Assembly: GCA_963823565.1 (NCBI GenBank)
Contig: CAWGLR010000003.1
Coordinates: 1,308,982-1,372,981 of the forward strand
DNA from: RHKX01 sp963823565
Lineage (GTDB): Bacteria > Actinomycetota > Thermoleophilia > Solirubrobacterales > 70-9
Reading direction: 5' to 3'
Length of the DNA stretch: 64,000 nucleotides
The notes beneath the pieces were generated by a model, which was not told the origin of the DNA, ran no database searches, and was given only the letters and a program-made list of their open reading frames with translations. A program made the position numbers and the translations under genes. How positions within the stretch are numbered: position 1 is the stretch's first letter; each line of letters opens with the position of its first letter. This document shows positions 33,741 through 42,414 of this stretch, in pieces.

Positions 33741-34511
33741 CTACCCGGGAGGCAGCCTGACGTCGACCCCGGCCGCCGCCATCGCCCGCTTGGCCTCGGC
33801 GATCGTGTGCGTGCCGTAGTGGAGGATCGAGGCGACGAGCACCGCGTCGGCTCCCCCCTCCTCGATCCCCTCGGCCAGGTGCTCGAGCCTGCCGGCGCCC
33901 CCCGAGGCGATCACCGGGATGGAGACGCGATCGGCGACCGCACGGGTGAGCGGCAGGTCGTAGCCGAGCTCGGTCCCGTCGCGGTCCATGCTCGTCAGCA
34001 GGATCTCCCCCGCTCCGCGCTCCGCGCATTCGCCCGCCCAGGCGACGGCGTCGCGGCCCTCGACCCGCTTGCGGCCGCCCTGGACGTAGACGTCCCAGCC
34101 GCCCCCCTCGCGGGAGCGGGCGTCGATCGCCGCGACCACACACTGGGAGCCGAAGACGTCCGCGAGCTCGCCGATCAGCTCGGGGCGGGCGAGGGCCGCC
34201 GAGTTGACGGCCACCTTGTCAGCACCGGCGTCGAGCACCGCCTGGGCGTCCGCGACCGACCGGATGCCGCCGCCGATGGTGAAGGGCACGAAGACGTCGT
34301 TGGCGGTCCGGCGGGCGAGCTCGACGATCGTGTCCCGCTGCTCGTGGGAGGCGGTGATGTCAAGGAACACCAGCTCGTCGGCTCCGCCGGCGTCGTAGCG
34401 CGCCGCGAGCTCGACCGGATCGCCGGCGTCGCGGATGTCGACGAAGTTGGTGCCCTTGACGACGCGGCCGCGGTCGACGTCGAGGCAGGGGATCAGTCGC
34501 TTCAGCGCCAT
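33741..34511 (-). CDS. hisF: Imidazole glycerol phosphate synthase, cyclase subunit
   Basis: TIM-barrel subunit of 256 aa that joins PRFAR with HisH-derived ammonia to make IGP and AICAR. It has IPCLDVDRGRVVKGTNF with catalytic Asp near 11, FTIGGGIRSVADAQAVLDAGADKVAVNSAAL, the second catalytic Asp in AIDARS and LLTSMDRDGTELGYDL. It is the last gene of the his cluster, convergent with the propeller gene with one base between the stops. Confidence 0.96.
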   Translation of the reverse strand: MALKRLIPCLDVDRGRVVKGTNFVDIRDAGDPVELAARYDAGGADELVFLDITASHEQRDTIVELARRTANDVFVPFTIGGGIRSVADAQAVLDAGADKVAVNSAALARPELIGELADVFGSQCVVAAIDARSREGGGWDVYVQGGRKRVEGRDAVAWAGECAERGAGEILLTSMDRDGTELGYDLPLTRAVADRVSIPVIASGGAGRLEHLAEGIEEGGADAVLVASILHYGTHTIAEAKRAMAAAGVDVRLPPG

Positions 34512-34563
34512 GGGGCGGGAAGAGTAGGCGCCGGGCTCGGCCGGCCGGGGCCGCCCGCCCGAT

Positions 34564-34848
34564 TCAGCGCTTGCGGCGCAGCGGCGTCGCCTTGACCGCA
34601 GCGGACTTGGCGAACTGGCCGGGCTCGAGCTTGCGGACCAGCTCCATCAGGCGGGCGCGCTCGGCCTTCGTGAGGTTCTTGCGCCGGCCTCGCGACTTGA
34701 CGAGCAGGTCCTTGAGCTCCGCCGGCTCGCCCCGGTCCAGGCGGTCGAGGTGGCGCTTCAGCAGGAGGGCGACCTCGCCGATCGCGAGCGCGCGCGCCCA
34801 CGGGCTCAGCCGTGCGGCCGCCTTCGTGCCGCTGCCGACGACGCCCAT
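34564..34848 (-). CDS. Small basic protein of unknown function in the his operon
   Basis: A 94-aa protein whose ATG overlaps the hisA stop by 1 nt. It is helical and basic: an Ala-rich start (SGTKAAARLSPWARALAIGEVALLLKRHLDRLD), then KDLLVKSRGRRKNLTKAERARLMELVRKLEPGQ in pieces, and a Lys/Arg-rich end. No family recognised. Coupling between hisA and hisF argues that it is translated. The basic tail could bind nucleic acid or a membrane surface (inference). Confidence 0.6.
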   Translation of the reverse strand: MGVVGSGTKAAARLSPWARALAIGEVALLLKRHLDRLDRGEPAELKDLLVKSRGRRKNLTKAERARLMELVRKLEPGQFAKSAAVKATPLRRKR

Positions 34849-35609
34849 CAGGCGTCTCCCCGCAGGGCGGCGATCGCCTCGGCGACGCCGAATCGCTGTT
34901 CGTACAGGGCTCGTCCCACGATCACTCCACTGAGGCTTTCTGCCCGCAGGTCGCGGAGCGCAACCAGGTCCTCGAGCGAGCCGACCCCGCCGGAGTAGAT
35001 CAGGCTCGCCGCCGTCCGCTCGCAGGCGGCGAGGATCGGCTCCAGGCCGTCGATCCCGGGGCCCTCCAGGGTTCCGTCGACCTCGACCGGCGTGTAGACG
35101 AACGTCGAGACCCCGCTGGAGCCGAGGCGCTCGATCGCGTCGGCCACCGAGGTGCCGGTCGCCCGCTCCCAGCCCTCGACGGCGACCTTGGCGCCGCGGG
35201 CGTCGACGGAGGCGACGATCCGCTCCCCGTAGAGCTCCGCGAGCTCGGCGAGCAGGTCGGGGTGGCACTGGGCGGCGGTGCCGAGGACCGCCCGCCGGGC
35301 TCCGGCCGAGAATGCGGCCTCCACGGTCGAGCGGTCGCGCAGGCCGCCGCCGAGCTGCACGGGTGTGCCGAGCGCGGCGATCCGGCCGACGATCTCGAGG
35401 TTCGCCGGGGTACCGGCCCGGGCGCCGTCGAGGTCGACGACGTGCAGCGCCCCGGCGCCGCCGTCGATCCAGCGCCGGGCCGCGTCGACCGGGTCGGCGT
35501 CGTAGCGGGTCTCGCGGTCGTAGTCGCCCTGCAGGAGGCGCACGGCGCGGCCGTCGCGGATGTCGATCGCGGGCCAGAGCGTCAGGCCCGGCTGCTCGGT
35601 CGCCGCCAA
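34848..35609 (-). CDS. hisA: ProFAR isomerase (HisA)
   Basis: TIM-barrel isomerase of 253 aa in histidine synthesis (ProFAR to PRFAR). It has LWPAIDIRDGRAVRLLQGDY (catalytic Asp about 16), VQLGGGLRDRSTVEAAFSAG (about 85) and FVYTPVEVDGTLEGP, where the second catalytic Asp lies. Two base pairs separate it from hisH. In some actinobacteria the enzyme also serves tryptophan synthesis (PriA); the sequence alone does not settle that here. Confidence 0.94.
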   Translation of the reverse strand: MAATEQPGLTLWPAIDIRDGRAVRLLQGDYDRETRYDADPVDAARRWIDGGAGALHVVDLDGARAGTPANLEIVGRIAALGTPVQLGGGLRDRSTVEAAFSAGARRAVLGTAAQCHPDLLAELAELYGERIVASVDARGAKVAVEGWERATGTSVADAIERLGSSGVSTFVYTPVEVDGTLEGPGIDGLEPILAACERTAASLIYSGGVGSLEDLVALRDLRAESLSGVIVGRALYEQRFGVAEAIAALRGDA

Positions 35610-35611
35610 CT

Positions 35612-36250
35612 TCAGGCGACCGGCAAGGGTGCCGCGATCGAGACGAAGTTCCCGAGCATCCGCAACCCGGCCGCGCTCGACTTCTCCGGGTGGAACTGGG
35701 TCCCGAACACGCGCTCGCCGCCGACGACCGCCGCGAACCGCTCGCCGTGCTCGCCGCTCGCGATCAGGTGCTCGGGCCGCGGGCGGGCGACGAAGGAGTG
35801 GACGAAGTAGAACGGCTCCCCGGTCTCGATCCCGGCGACGATCGGCGAGTCGCGCTCGACTCGCACCGGCTCCCAGCCCATGTGCGGGACCTTGAGCCCG
35901 TGGGCGTCGATCGCCTCGACTGCGCCGGGCAGGAGCCCGAGGCCGCGCGATCCCCCGTTCTCGGTCGACGAGTCGAAGAGCAGCTGCATCCCGAGGCAGA
36001 TGCCGAGCAACGGCGTTCCCGCCTCGACCGCCTCGGCGAGCGGGCGTTCGAGGCCGAGATCGCGAATCCGGCGCATCGCCTCGGGGAAGGCGCCGACGCC
36101 CGGCAGGACGATGCCGTCGGCCGCGCGGATGCGGTCGGCGTCGGCGGTGAGCGCGACCTCGGCGCCGACGTGCTCGAGCGCCTTCGACGCCGAGCGCAGG
36201 TTCCCCATGCCGTAGTCGACGACGGCGATCTCGGCGCGCAGCTCGCTCAT
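35612..36250 (-). CDS. hisH: Imidazole glycerol phosphate synthase, glutaminase subunit
   Basis: Class I glutamine amidotransferase of 212 aa feeding ammonia to HisF. The nucleophile Cys is in TPLLGICLGMQLLFDSS (about 85), His/Glu in FGTQFHPEKSSAAGLRML (about 188), with VDYGMGNLRSASKALE at the start and PGVGAFPEAM near 55. It leads the hisH-hisA-x-hisF block downstream of the glycosidase-like gene. Confidence 0.96.
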   Translation of the reverse strand: MSELRAEIAVVDYGMGNLRSASKALEHVGAEVALTADADRIRAADGIVLPGVGAFPEAMRRIRDLGLERPLAEAVEAGTPLLGICLGMQLLFDSSTENGGSRGLGLLPGAVEAIDAHGLKVPHMGWEPVRVERDSPIVAGIETGEPFYFVHSFVARPRPEHLIASGEHGERFAAVVGGERVFGTQFHPEKSSAAGLRMLGNFVSIAAPLPVA

Positions 36251-36280
36251 TGCGAGCCCAATGTTAGGCGCGGCGCCGGG

Positions 36281-37360
36281 TCAGCGCAGGCGCTTGATCG
36301 TCTTGCGGACGGCGTCTAGCGCGGGCTTCGCCTTGCCGTTCTGCTTGACGAGTCCCGCACGGGGGCACCACTGACAAGCGGTCAGGCTCGCGTCGAAGTC
36401 GCGCCACAGGTAGACGTAGGCACCGAGGACGTTCCAAGCGTTGCGCTTCTTCGCCAGCAGCTTCAGCGACTGCTTGAGCCGGTTGGCCTGGCCCTTGGCG
36501 CTGACGACGGACTCGCTGCGCGACGGGCCGCTTGAGGCCCAGCCCAGCTCGCCGACGAGCAGCTCGATGCGGCGGTCTCCGGCGCGCCTGGCGACGTTGC
36601 GCATGTCCGCGATCTGCCGCTTGACCGCCTTCACGCCGGACCCATAGGGGTGGACGCTGAGCACGTCGAAGCGGCGCTCGACGCCCTTCACCTTGTAGAG
36701 GCGCTTGAGGAACGAGGCGGCGCTCAGCGAGCGTGAGTCGCGCGGGCAGCAGTACATCCCGCCGAGCGTGATCTCCGCGCCCGGATCGGCCGCCGAGATC
36801 GCCCTGTCGGAGACCTTGACGAGCTTCGCGTAGTCGCGCGGATCGGGCTTCGGCCGCCAGAAGTTGCGCGAGTTCTGCTCGTTCCAGATCAGCCAGCGGC
36901 GGACCGGCTTCTCCTCGAGCGAGGGGTTCGCCGCCCAGAAGTCGCCGCCGGGGCCGTACCGCCGGGCCGCGGCATGGGCGAACTGCTCCCACTCCCGCAG
37001 GTTCTCCTTCGAGTTCGTCGGCGGGTAGAGCGCGCCGTCCTTGGACTTGTGGACGAACCGCGGCGTGCCGTACAGGACGATCGTCGCCGACATCCCGTTC
37101 TCGGCGGCGGCCTTGGTGAACGCGTCCGGGTACGCCCAGTTGATCGCTCCCTCGCGAGTCTTCTGGATCGCGCCCCAGTTGACCTCGAAGCGGAACGATC
37201 CGAAACCGGCCTTGCCCATCCCGCGGAAGTCCTTGGCGGTCGGGCCGAACGCGGTGATCCCGAAGAACCCCTTTGGGACCTTCGCCGAGGCCGCGCTCGC
37301 TGGGATCAGCAGTGCCAGGAGCGCGAGGGCGATGACGATGTGTGTCTTCTTCGCAGGCAT
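36281..37360 (-). CDS. Secreted glycoside hydrolase-like TIM-barrel protein (clan GH-A)
   Basis: A 359-aa exported protein with a clear signal peptide (MPAKKTHIVIALALLALLIP, cleavage near ASA-K). The clan GH-A acid/base Glu is seen in RRWLIWNEQNSRNFW (about 165), and the likely nucleophile in ELLVGELGWASSG (about 270), with SVHPYG between. This matches the fold of GH5/GH39-like enzymes; the substrate is unknown. It lies between hisB and hisH on the same strand, an odd position for an exoenzyme. A 21-bp hairpin is just upstream. Confidence 0.75.
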   Translation of the reverse strand: MPAKKTHIVIALALLALLIPASAASAKVPKGFFGITAFGPTAKDFRGMGKAGFGSFRFEVNWGAIQKTREGAINWAYPDAFTKAAAENGMSATIVLYGTPRFVHKSKDGALYPPTNSKENLREWEQFAHAAARRYGPGGDFWAANPSLEEKPVRRWLIWNEQNSRNFWRPKPDPRDYAKLVKVSDRAISAADPGAEITLGGMYCCPRDSRSLSAASFLKRLYKVKGVERRFDVLSVHPYGSGVKAVKRQIADMRNVARRAGDRRIELLVGELGWASSGPSRSESVVSAKGQANRLKQSLKLLAKKRNAWNVLGAYVYLWRDFDASLTACQWCPRAGLVKQNGKAKPALDAVRKTIKRLR

Positions 37361-37434
37361 CGGTTGCAGGGTAAGAGCACCTCCCCCTTCCCGAAGTTGC
37401 GGCCCGTCACACGCGGGCGCCCCTCGGCCCAGCG

Positions 37435-37481
37435 GTCAATGGTTGAAAACGGCGGCTATTCCGCCCTTTTCAACCATTGAC
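37435..37481. terminator. Near-perfect 21-bp hairpin between hisB and the glycosidase gene
   Basis: Arms 37435-37455 and 37461-37481 pair with one mismatch around a CTATT loop; the outer part reads GTCAATGGTTGAAAA and the inner part GGCGG. It lies 10 nt after the hisB stop and 75 nt before the glycosidase ATG. In minus-strand RNA the stem is followed by CGCTGGGCC and not by U residues. It may be a terminator or an operator. Confidence 0.6.
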
Positions 37482-37491
37482 ATGGTGTCGG

Positions 37492-38091
37492 CTAGGCCGT
37501 CAGCGTGCCCTTCGTCGACGGCACCCCGGGCTCGCCGGGGTCGATGGAGACCGCCTCGCGGAGGGCGCGGGCGAACGCCTTGAAGCAGGCCTCGATCATG
37601 TGGTGCGCGTTCGAGCCGTAGGGATTCGAGAGGTGCAGGGTGAGCTTCGCGTTGGTGGCGACGGCGCGGAAGAACTCCTCGGTCAGCTCGGCCTCGAAGC
37701 CGGCGATGGTGACCGGCGGCAGGTCGGAGACGAACCGGCAGAACGGCCGCCCGGAGACGTCGAGGGCGCAGGTGGCGAGCGCCTCGTCCATCGGCAGGGC
37801 GATCTGCGAGTAGCGGCGGATGCCGGCGCGGTCGCCCAGCGCACCGTCGATGGCCTGGCCGAGCGCGATGCCGACGTCCTCGACCGTGTGGTGGGAGCCG
37901 GTCTCGAGGTCGCCGGTGGCGCGGACCCGTAGCCCGAGGCGGCCGTGACGGCCGAGCAGGTCGAGCATGTGATCGAGAAAGCCGACGCCGGTGGCCGCCT
38001 CGACCTCGCCGCCGTCGAGGTCGAGCACGACGGAGATCTGCGTCTCCTTCGTCGCCCTCTCGATCGTCGCTGTGCGGTTCGCGCCGGCCAT
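37492..38091 (-). CDS. hisB: Imidazoleglycerol-phosphate dehydratase
   Basis: Mn-dependent dehydratase of 199 aa, the stand-alone form without the HisB phosphatase domain. Metal-binding histidines are in GFLDHMLDLLGRHG (about 39), HHTVEDVGIALGQ (about 68) and HHMIEACFKAFARAL (about 165). It lies 7 nt after hisD. hisC, hisN, hisI and hisE are not in the window. Confidence 0.96.
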   Translation of the reverse strand: MAGANRTATIERATKETQISVVLDLDGGEVEAATGVGFLDHMLDLLGRHGRLGLRVRATGDLETGSHHTVEDVGIALGQAIDGALGDRAGIRRYSQIALPMDEALATCALDVSGRPFCRFVSDLPPVTIAGFEAELTEEFFRAVATNAKLTLHLSNPYGSNAHHMIEACFKAFARALREAVSIDPGEPGVPSTKGTLTA

Positions 38092-38098
38092 GCTGTCC

Positions 38099-39391
38099 TC
38101 AGGATGCCTTGTCGGCCGGATCGACGGCCCGCGCCTCGGCCGATTCCGCGTGGATCTCGAAGCCCTCGGCCCGCGCGATCGTCGCGACGACGGGGGCGAG
38201 CTCGGCAGCCGCTCCCGATCCGATCGTCACCCGGCTGATCCGGCGCCTGAACGTCCCGGGGCCGAGCGGGCCGGTGAAGCGACCGGCGCCGCCGGTGGGC
38301 AGGATGTGATTGGAGCCCGCCGCGTAGTCGCCGAAGGCCGCGGCGCCGTGCTCGCCGACGAAGACGCAGCCGGCCGTGCGGACCCGCTCGGCCAGCTCGA
38401 GCTCGCCCGCGCAGGCGATCTCGAGGTGCTCGGGCGCGAGCACTTCCGACAGCGAGATCGCGGCATCGAGGTCGGGGACCTGGACCAGGGCGAGCTCGGC
38501 GTCGTGGACGCCCGCCCGCGAGCCGGCGATCCGCTCGACCGCCGCGCCCACCGAGTCGAGCACCAGCTTCTCCGTGGCGGCGACCACGAGCATCCCGTCG
38601 TCACCGTGCTCGGCCTGCGCGCAGAGGTCGAGCGCAAGCCACGCCGGCGGCGGGGACGCGTCGCAGATCACCATCAGCTCCGAGGGCCCCGCGTAGCCGT
38701 CGATGCCGACGAGCCGCGCGCACTGGCGTTTGGCCTCCTGCACCCACGGGCTGCCGGGCCCGGCGACCACGTCAACCGCCGGGACGCTCTCGGTCCCGTG
38801 CGCGAGCGCGGCGATCGCCTGCGCCCCGCCCGTCGCGTAGACCTCGTGGGCGCCCGCCAGCCGGGCGGCGGCGAGGACGACGGGGTCGGGAGCTCCGGAC
38901 GGCCCGGGCGGCGAGGCGACGACGACCCGGGGGACGCCCGCCACGAGCGCCGGGATGACGCCCATCAGCACCGTCGAGGGGTAGGGGGCCCGGCCTCCCG
39001 GCGCGTAGATCGCTGCCGCGCCGACCGGGATCTCGTCCACCCGCACGCGCTGGCCGGCGGGCAGCTCGACCTCTGTCGAGCTCGCAGGCTGCGCCTCGGC
39101 GACGGCCCGGATGTTGGCGGCGCTGAGTTCGAGCGCTCCGCGCAGCTCCGGCGCGAGCGACTCGAGCGCTCGGTCGAGCTCGCCCTCCCCCACTCGCAGC
39201 GACTCGGGCCTGCCGCCGTCGAAGCGCTCGCCGAGGTCGAGCACCGCCTCGTCGCCGCGCGCGGCGACGGCGGCGATCGTCTCGGCGACGGCGCTCGTGA
39301 TCTCCTCGCTCCGCGCGCGGCCCGCGCCGCGCAGCTCGTTCGCGAGGTCCGCCGCCCCGCCCGGGGCGAGCTCGTACCGCTCGAACCTCAT
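38099..39391 (-). CDS. hisD: Histidinol dehydrogenase
   Basis: Zinc-dependent NAD+ enzyme of 430 aa that oxidises histidinol to histidine in two steps. It has YAPGGRAPYPSTVLMG (about 125), DVVAGPGSPWVQEAKRQ (about 205), the zinc ligands in DLCAQAEHGDD (about 260) and APEHLEI (about 325), and GSNHILPTGGAGRF. The ATG at 39391 overlaps the hisG stop by 4 nt; the longer open frame upstream belongs to hisG/hisZ shadows. Confidence 0.95.
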   Translation of the reverse strand: MRFERYELAPGGAADLANELRGAGRARSEEITSAVAETIAAVAARGDEAVLDLGERFDGGRPESLRVGEGELDRALESLAPELRGALELSAANIRAVAEAQPASSTEVELPAGQRVRVDEIPVGAAAIYAPGGRAPYPSTVLMGVIPALVAGVPRVVVASPPGPSGAPDPVVLAAARLAGAHEVYATGGAQAIAALAHGTESVPAVDVVAGPGSPWVQEAKRQCARLVGIDGYAGPSELMVICDASPPPAWLALDLCAQAEHGDDGMLVVAATEKLVLDSVGAAVERIAGSRAGVHDAELALVQVPDLDAAISLSEVLAPEHLEIACAGELELAERVRTAGCVFVGEHGAAAFGDYAAGSNHILPTGGAGRFTGPLGPGTFRRRISRVTIGSGAAAELAPVVATIARAEGFEIHAESAEARAVDPADKAS

Positions 39392-40047
39392 GCCGCGGCC
39401 GCGCGGAGCCGGTCGACCAGCGCGTCGACCTCCTCGGCGCGGAGCTTGTGCGCGACCCGGTTGGCGAGCAGCCGCGCGGTGCAGACCGAGATCTCCTCGA
39501 CGACCTGGAGGCCGTTGTCGGCGAGCGTCCGGCCGGTGTCTACGAGGTCGACGATGCCGTCGGCGAGGCCGACGAGCGGCGCCAGCTCGACCGAGCCCTT
39601 GACCTCGATCAGGTCGGCGTGGCGGCCTGTTTCCTCGAAGTAGGCGTCGGCGGTGCGCGGGTACTTCGTGGCGATCCGCAGCGCGCCGAGCCGGCGCTCC
39701 GCCTCGGCTAGCTGCTCGGCGCCCTCCCGCGCCGCGACGACCATGCGGCAGCGGCCGAAGCCGAGGTCGGCGAGCTCGTAGACGGCGCGATCGGCCTGCT
39801 CGATCAGCACGTCCTTGCCGGTGATCCCGAGCTCGGCCGCACCCGCCTCGACGTAGGTCGGGACGTCGGAAGGGCGCACGGTGACGACGGTCAGCTCGCC
39901 GAGGTGGAAGATCAGGGACCGCGAGTCGCCGCGCAGCTCCGCGGTGTCGAACCGGGCCCGGTCGAGCAGGTCGAGGCAGGGTGGAAACAAGGCCCCGCGG
40001 GGCAGCGCAAGCGTCAGCGCCTCGCCGGCGCGCGATGCCGGGTTCAC
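39388..40047 (-). CDS. hisG: ATP phosphoribosyltransferase, short form
   Basis: First step of histidine synthesis, 219 aa. The sequence starts LALPRGALFPPCLDLLDRA and contains LGITGKDVLIEQ, RIATKYPRTADAYFEE and the PRPP loop VDLVDTGRTLADNGLQ (about 175). It lacks the C-terminal histidine-binding domain, so it belongs to the HisG-S class that needs HisZ, which lies directly upstream with a 4-nt overlap. Confidence 0.95.
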   Translation of the reverse strand: MNPASRAGEALTLALPRGALFPPCLDLLDRARFDTAELRGDSRSLIFHLGELTVVTVRPSDVPTYVEAGAAELGITGKDVLIEQADRAVYELADLGFGRCRMVVAAREGAEQLAEAERRLGALRIATKYPRTADAYFEETGRHADLIEVKGSVELAPLVGLADGIVDLVDTGRTLADNGLQVVEEISVCTARLLANRVAHKLRAEEVDALVDRLRAAAA

Positions 40048-41048
40048 GCTTCACCGCCGTCCCGAGCGGCCGCTCGCCGCTCGCCGCTCGCCGCTTGCTG
40101 CGCGGCCTGGGCCACATGCAATCGGTCCAGATACAGCGCGAACCCCGCTGCCGGCAGATCGCGCCCGAACGCCGCGAGGACCCCGTCGTAGCGACCACCC
40201 CCGCCGAGCACGCTCCCGACCGCGGGGTCATAGACCTCGATGATCGCCCCGGTGTAGTACCCGAGGTCGCGGAGCAGGCCGAAATCGAGCTGGACGCGAT
40301 CCGCGATGCCCCGCTGCTCGAGCCCCTCGTAGGTCTCCGCGAGCCGGGCGGCCGCCCGCTCGACGGCGTCGCCGCCGATCTCGCGGGCGCGCTCGAGCAC
40401 CTCGGCGCCGCCGCGCATGTTCGAGAGCTCGACGATCGCGTGCCGCTCGGCCTCGCCGATTCCCGCCAGGTCGCCGGCCTCGGCCTCGATCGCGACCAGG
40501 TCGTGGTCCTCGAGGCAGGCGAGGATGCGGTCCCGGGCCGGGCCCGCGACGTCCATCTCGCCGAGCAGCTGCCGGAAGAGGTCAGCGTCGCCGAGGCCGA
40601 TCCGCGCCCGGTCGAGACCGATCGCGTCGAGCGCGCCGGCGAGGAGGTCGATCACCTCGATCGTCCCCGCCGGCGCGGCGGCGCCGATCAGCTCGATCCC
40701 GATCTGATGGAGCTCGCGCATCTGGCCGCGCTGCGGGGTGACCGGGCGGTAGACGCGGCCGGAGTAGCGCAGGCGGAACGGCCCGGGCTCGTCGCGGAAG
40801 CGGCGGGCGACGAGCCGCGCGATCGGGACCGTCATGTCGCTGCGCATGGCCAGGGTCTCCCCCGCCTCGCCGAAGAACCGGTAGCCGTGCGTCTCCGACG
40901 CATCGCCGCCGTACTCGATCGTCGGCGTCATCACCTCGCCGTAGCGGCGCGACTCGAACAGCTCGCCCAGCGTCGCCTCGATCGCGCGCAGTTCGCGCGC
41001 CTCCTCGGGGAGCACGTCACGGGTCCCGGTCGGGATCGATCTGGCCAT
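40044..41048 (-). CDS. hisZ: ATP phosphoribosyltransferase regulatory subunit (HisZ)
   Basis: A 334-aa HisRS-like protein that partners the short HisG and provides histidine feedback. Class II synthetase features are PTGTRDVLPEEARELRAIE, RSDMTVPIARLVARRF (about 68), YSGRVYRPVTPQRGQMRE (about 95) and LDFGLLRDLGYYTGAIIEVYD (about 255). There is no anticodon-binding domain, and the length is well below HisRS. The C-terminal 25 residues (AQAAQQAASGERRAAARDGG) are encoded by a 7-nt-period repeat and are probably not original. Confidence 0.9.
   Translation of the reverse strand: MARSIPTGTRDVLPEEARELRAIEATLGELFESRRYGEVMTPTIEYGGDASETHGYRFFGEAGETLAMRSDMTVPIARLVARRFRDEPGPFRLRYSGRVYRPVTPQRGQMRELHQIGIELIGAAAPAGTIEVIDLLAGALDAIGLDRARIGLGDADLFRQLLGEMDVAGPARDRILACLEDHDLVAIEAEAGDLAGIGEAERHAIVELSNMRGGAEVLERAREIGGDAVERAAARLAETYEGLEQRGIADRVQLDFGLLRDLGYYTGAIIEVYDPAVGSVLGGGGRYDGVLAAFGRDLPAAGFALYLDRLHVAQAAQQAASGERRAAARDGGEA
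40069..40103. repeat. Heptamer array inside the 3' end of hisZ
   Basis: GCCGCTC three times, then GCCGCTT and GCTGCGC, in exact 7-nt register on the plus strand (40069-40103). It is translated as the Ala/Arg/Gln-rich C-terminus of HisZ. The unit on the minus strand, GAGCGGC, is a variant of the GCGAGCA family. Confidence 0.75.
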
Positions 41049-41079
41049 GCGCGGTACGCCTCCGGTTCCGGCGCGGCCC

Positions 41080-42387
41080 TCAGGCCGCGGCAGCGGCCGC
41101 GCGCTCGGTGGCGACCCGCTCGATCCGCGCCCCGAGCCCGCGCAGGCGCTCGTCGATCCGCTCGTAGCCGCGGTCGATCTGGGCGATGTTTCCGATCTCG
41201 GAGGTGCCGCGCGCAGCGAGGGCGGCGATGAGCATCGACATGCCGGCGCGGATGTCCGGGCTCTCCAAGCGCTCGCCGTGAAGGCGGCTCGGACCGCTGA
41301 CGATCGCCCGGTGGGGATCGCACAGCGTGATCCGAGCGCCCATGGAGACGAGCTTGTCGGTGAAGAACAGGCGGTTCTCGAACATCTTCTCGAAGATCAG
41401 GATCGTCCCGTCGGCCTGCGTGGCGAGCGCGAGCGCGATCGACGTGAGGTCGGCCGGGAACGCCGGCCAGGGCCCGTCGTCGATCTTCGCGATCGCGTCG
41501 CCGACGTCGTCCCGGACCGCCAGGCGCTGCTTCGGCGGGACGACGAGGTCGGTGCCCTCGATCGAGCTCTGGAGGCCGAGCCGGGCGAACTGGCGGCGGA
41601 TCATGTGCAGGTGGCCGGGCTCGACGTCGCGGATCCGCAGGTCGCCGCCCGTCGCCGCGGCGAGCGCCATGAAGGACCCGATCTCGATGTGGTCGGGGCT
41701 GATCGCGTGGTCGGCGCCCGAGAGCTTCTCGACCCCGTTGACGATCATCACGTTGGAGCCGATCCCCTCGACGCGGGCTCCCATCGCGCTCAGCAGGTGT
41801 GCGAGGTCTTGGACGTGCGGCTCGCATGCGGCGTTGCCGATGACGGTCTGCCCCGGGATCAGCGCGGCCGCCAGGAGCGCGTTCTCGGTTCCCATCACCG
41901 ACGGCTCGTCCATGAAGATGTGGCGTGCGGTCAGCCCGTTGGGCGCCCGCAGCCTGATCGAGCGCTCGGCATCGACCTCCGCGCCGAGGTCGCGGAAGGC
42001 GTCGAGGTGGGGATCGAGACGGCGGCGGCCGATCGTGTCGCCGCCGGGCGGCGGCATCGTCACCTCGCGGAAGCGGGCGAGCAGCGGGCCCGCGAGCAGG
42101 AACGAGGCGCGGATCCGCGCCGCCAGCTCCTCGTCCACGGTCGTCGAGTCGATGTCGGCGGCGCGCAGGCGGACGTCGTTGTCCGCCAGCCACTCGACCT
42201 CGACGCCCATCCGCGCCAGCAGCTCGATCTGCGCCTCGGTGTCACGGATCCGCGGCACGTTGCGCAGAACCACGTCCTCTGCCGTCAGCAGGCAGGCGGC
42301 CAGGCACGGCAGCGCCGCGTTCTTGTTTCCGGCGACGGTGATCTCCCCGCTCAGGGGGACGCCGCCCTCGATGACGAACTTCTCCAT
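41080..42387 (-). CDS. murA: UDP-N-acetylglucosamine 1-carboxyvinyltransferase, Asp-type active site
   Basis: First committed step of peptidoglycan synthesis, 435 aa. GNKNAALPCLAACLL (about 21-35), VIGNAACEPHVQDLAHLL and IEIGSFMALAAATGG are typical. In the active-site loop the usual GGCxIGxRPVDxH reads GGDTIGRRRLDPH: Asp at residue 117 replaces the catalytic Cys. The same Cys-to-Asp change in M. tuberculosis MurA gives intrinsic fosfomycin resistance. It is 31 nt upstream of hisZ, divergent from the HD hydrolase gene. Confidence 0.94.
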   Translation of the reverse strand: MEKFVIEGGVPLSGEITVAGNKNAALPCLAACLLTAEDVVLRNVPRIRDTEAQIELLARMGVEVEWLADNDVRLRAADIDSTTVDEELAARIRASFLLAGPLLARFREVTMPPPGGDTIGRRRLDPHLDAFRDLGAEVDAERSIRLRAPNGLTARHIFMDEPSVMGTENALLAAALIPGQTVIGNAACEPHVQDLAHLLSAMGARVEGIGSNVMIVNGVEKLSGADHAISPDHIEIGSFMALAAATGGDLRIRDVEPGHLHMIRRQFARLGLQSSIEGTDLVVPPKQRLAVRDDVGDAIAKIDDGPWPAFPADLTSIALALATQADGTILIFEKMFENRLFFTDKLVSMGARITLCDPHRAIVSGPSRLHGERLESPDIRAGMSMLIAALAARGTSEIGNIAQIDRGYERIDERLRGLGARIERVATERAAAAAA

Positions 42388-42414
42388 GGGGATGCGAGGC
42401 TAGGGTAGAACACG

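Noticed and set aside
37382..37440. TTGACC and GCCGAG upstream of the glycosidase gene as a promoter
   Set aside because: Neither a sigma-A -10 nor the correct FliA-type spacing (14 nt only) is present.
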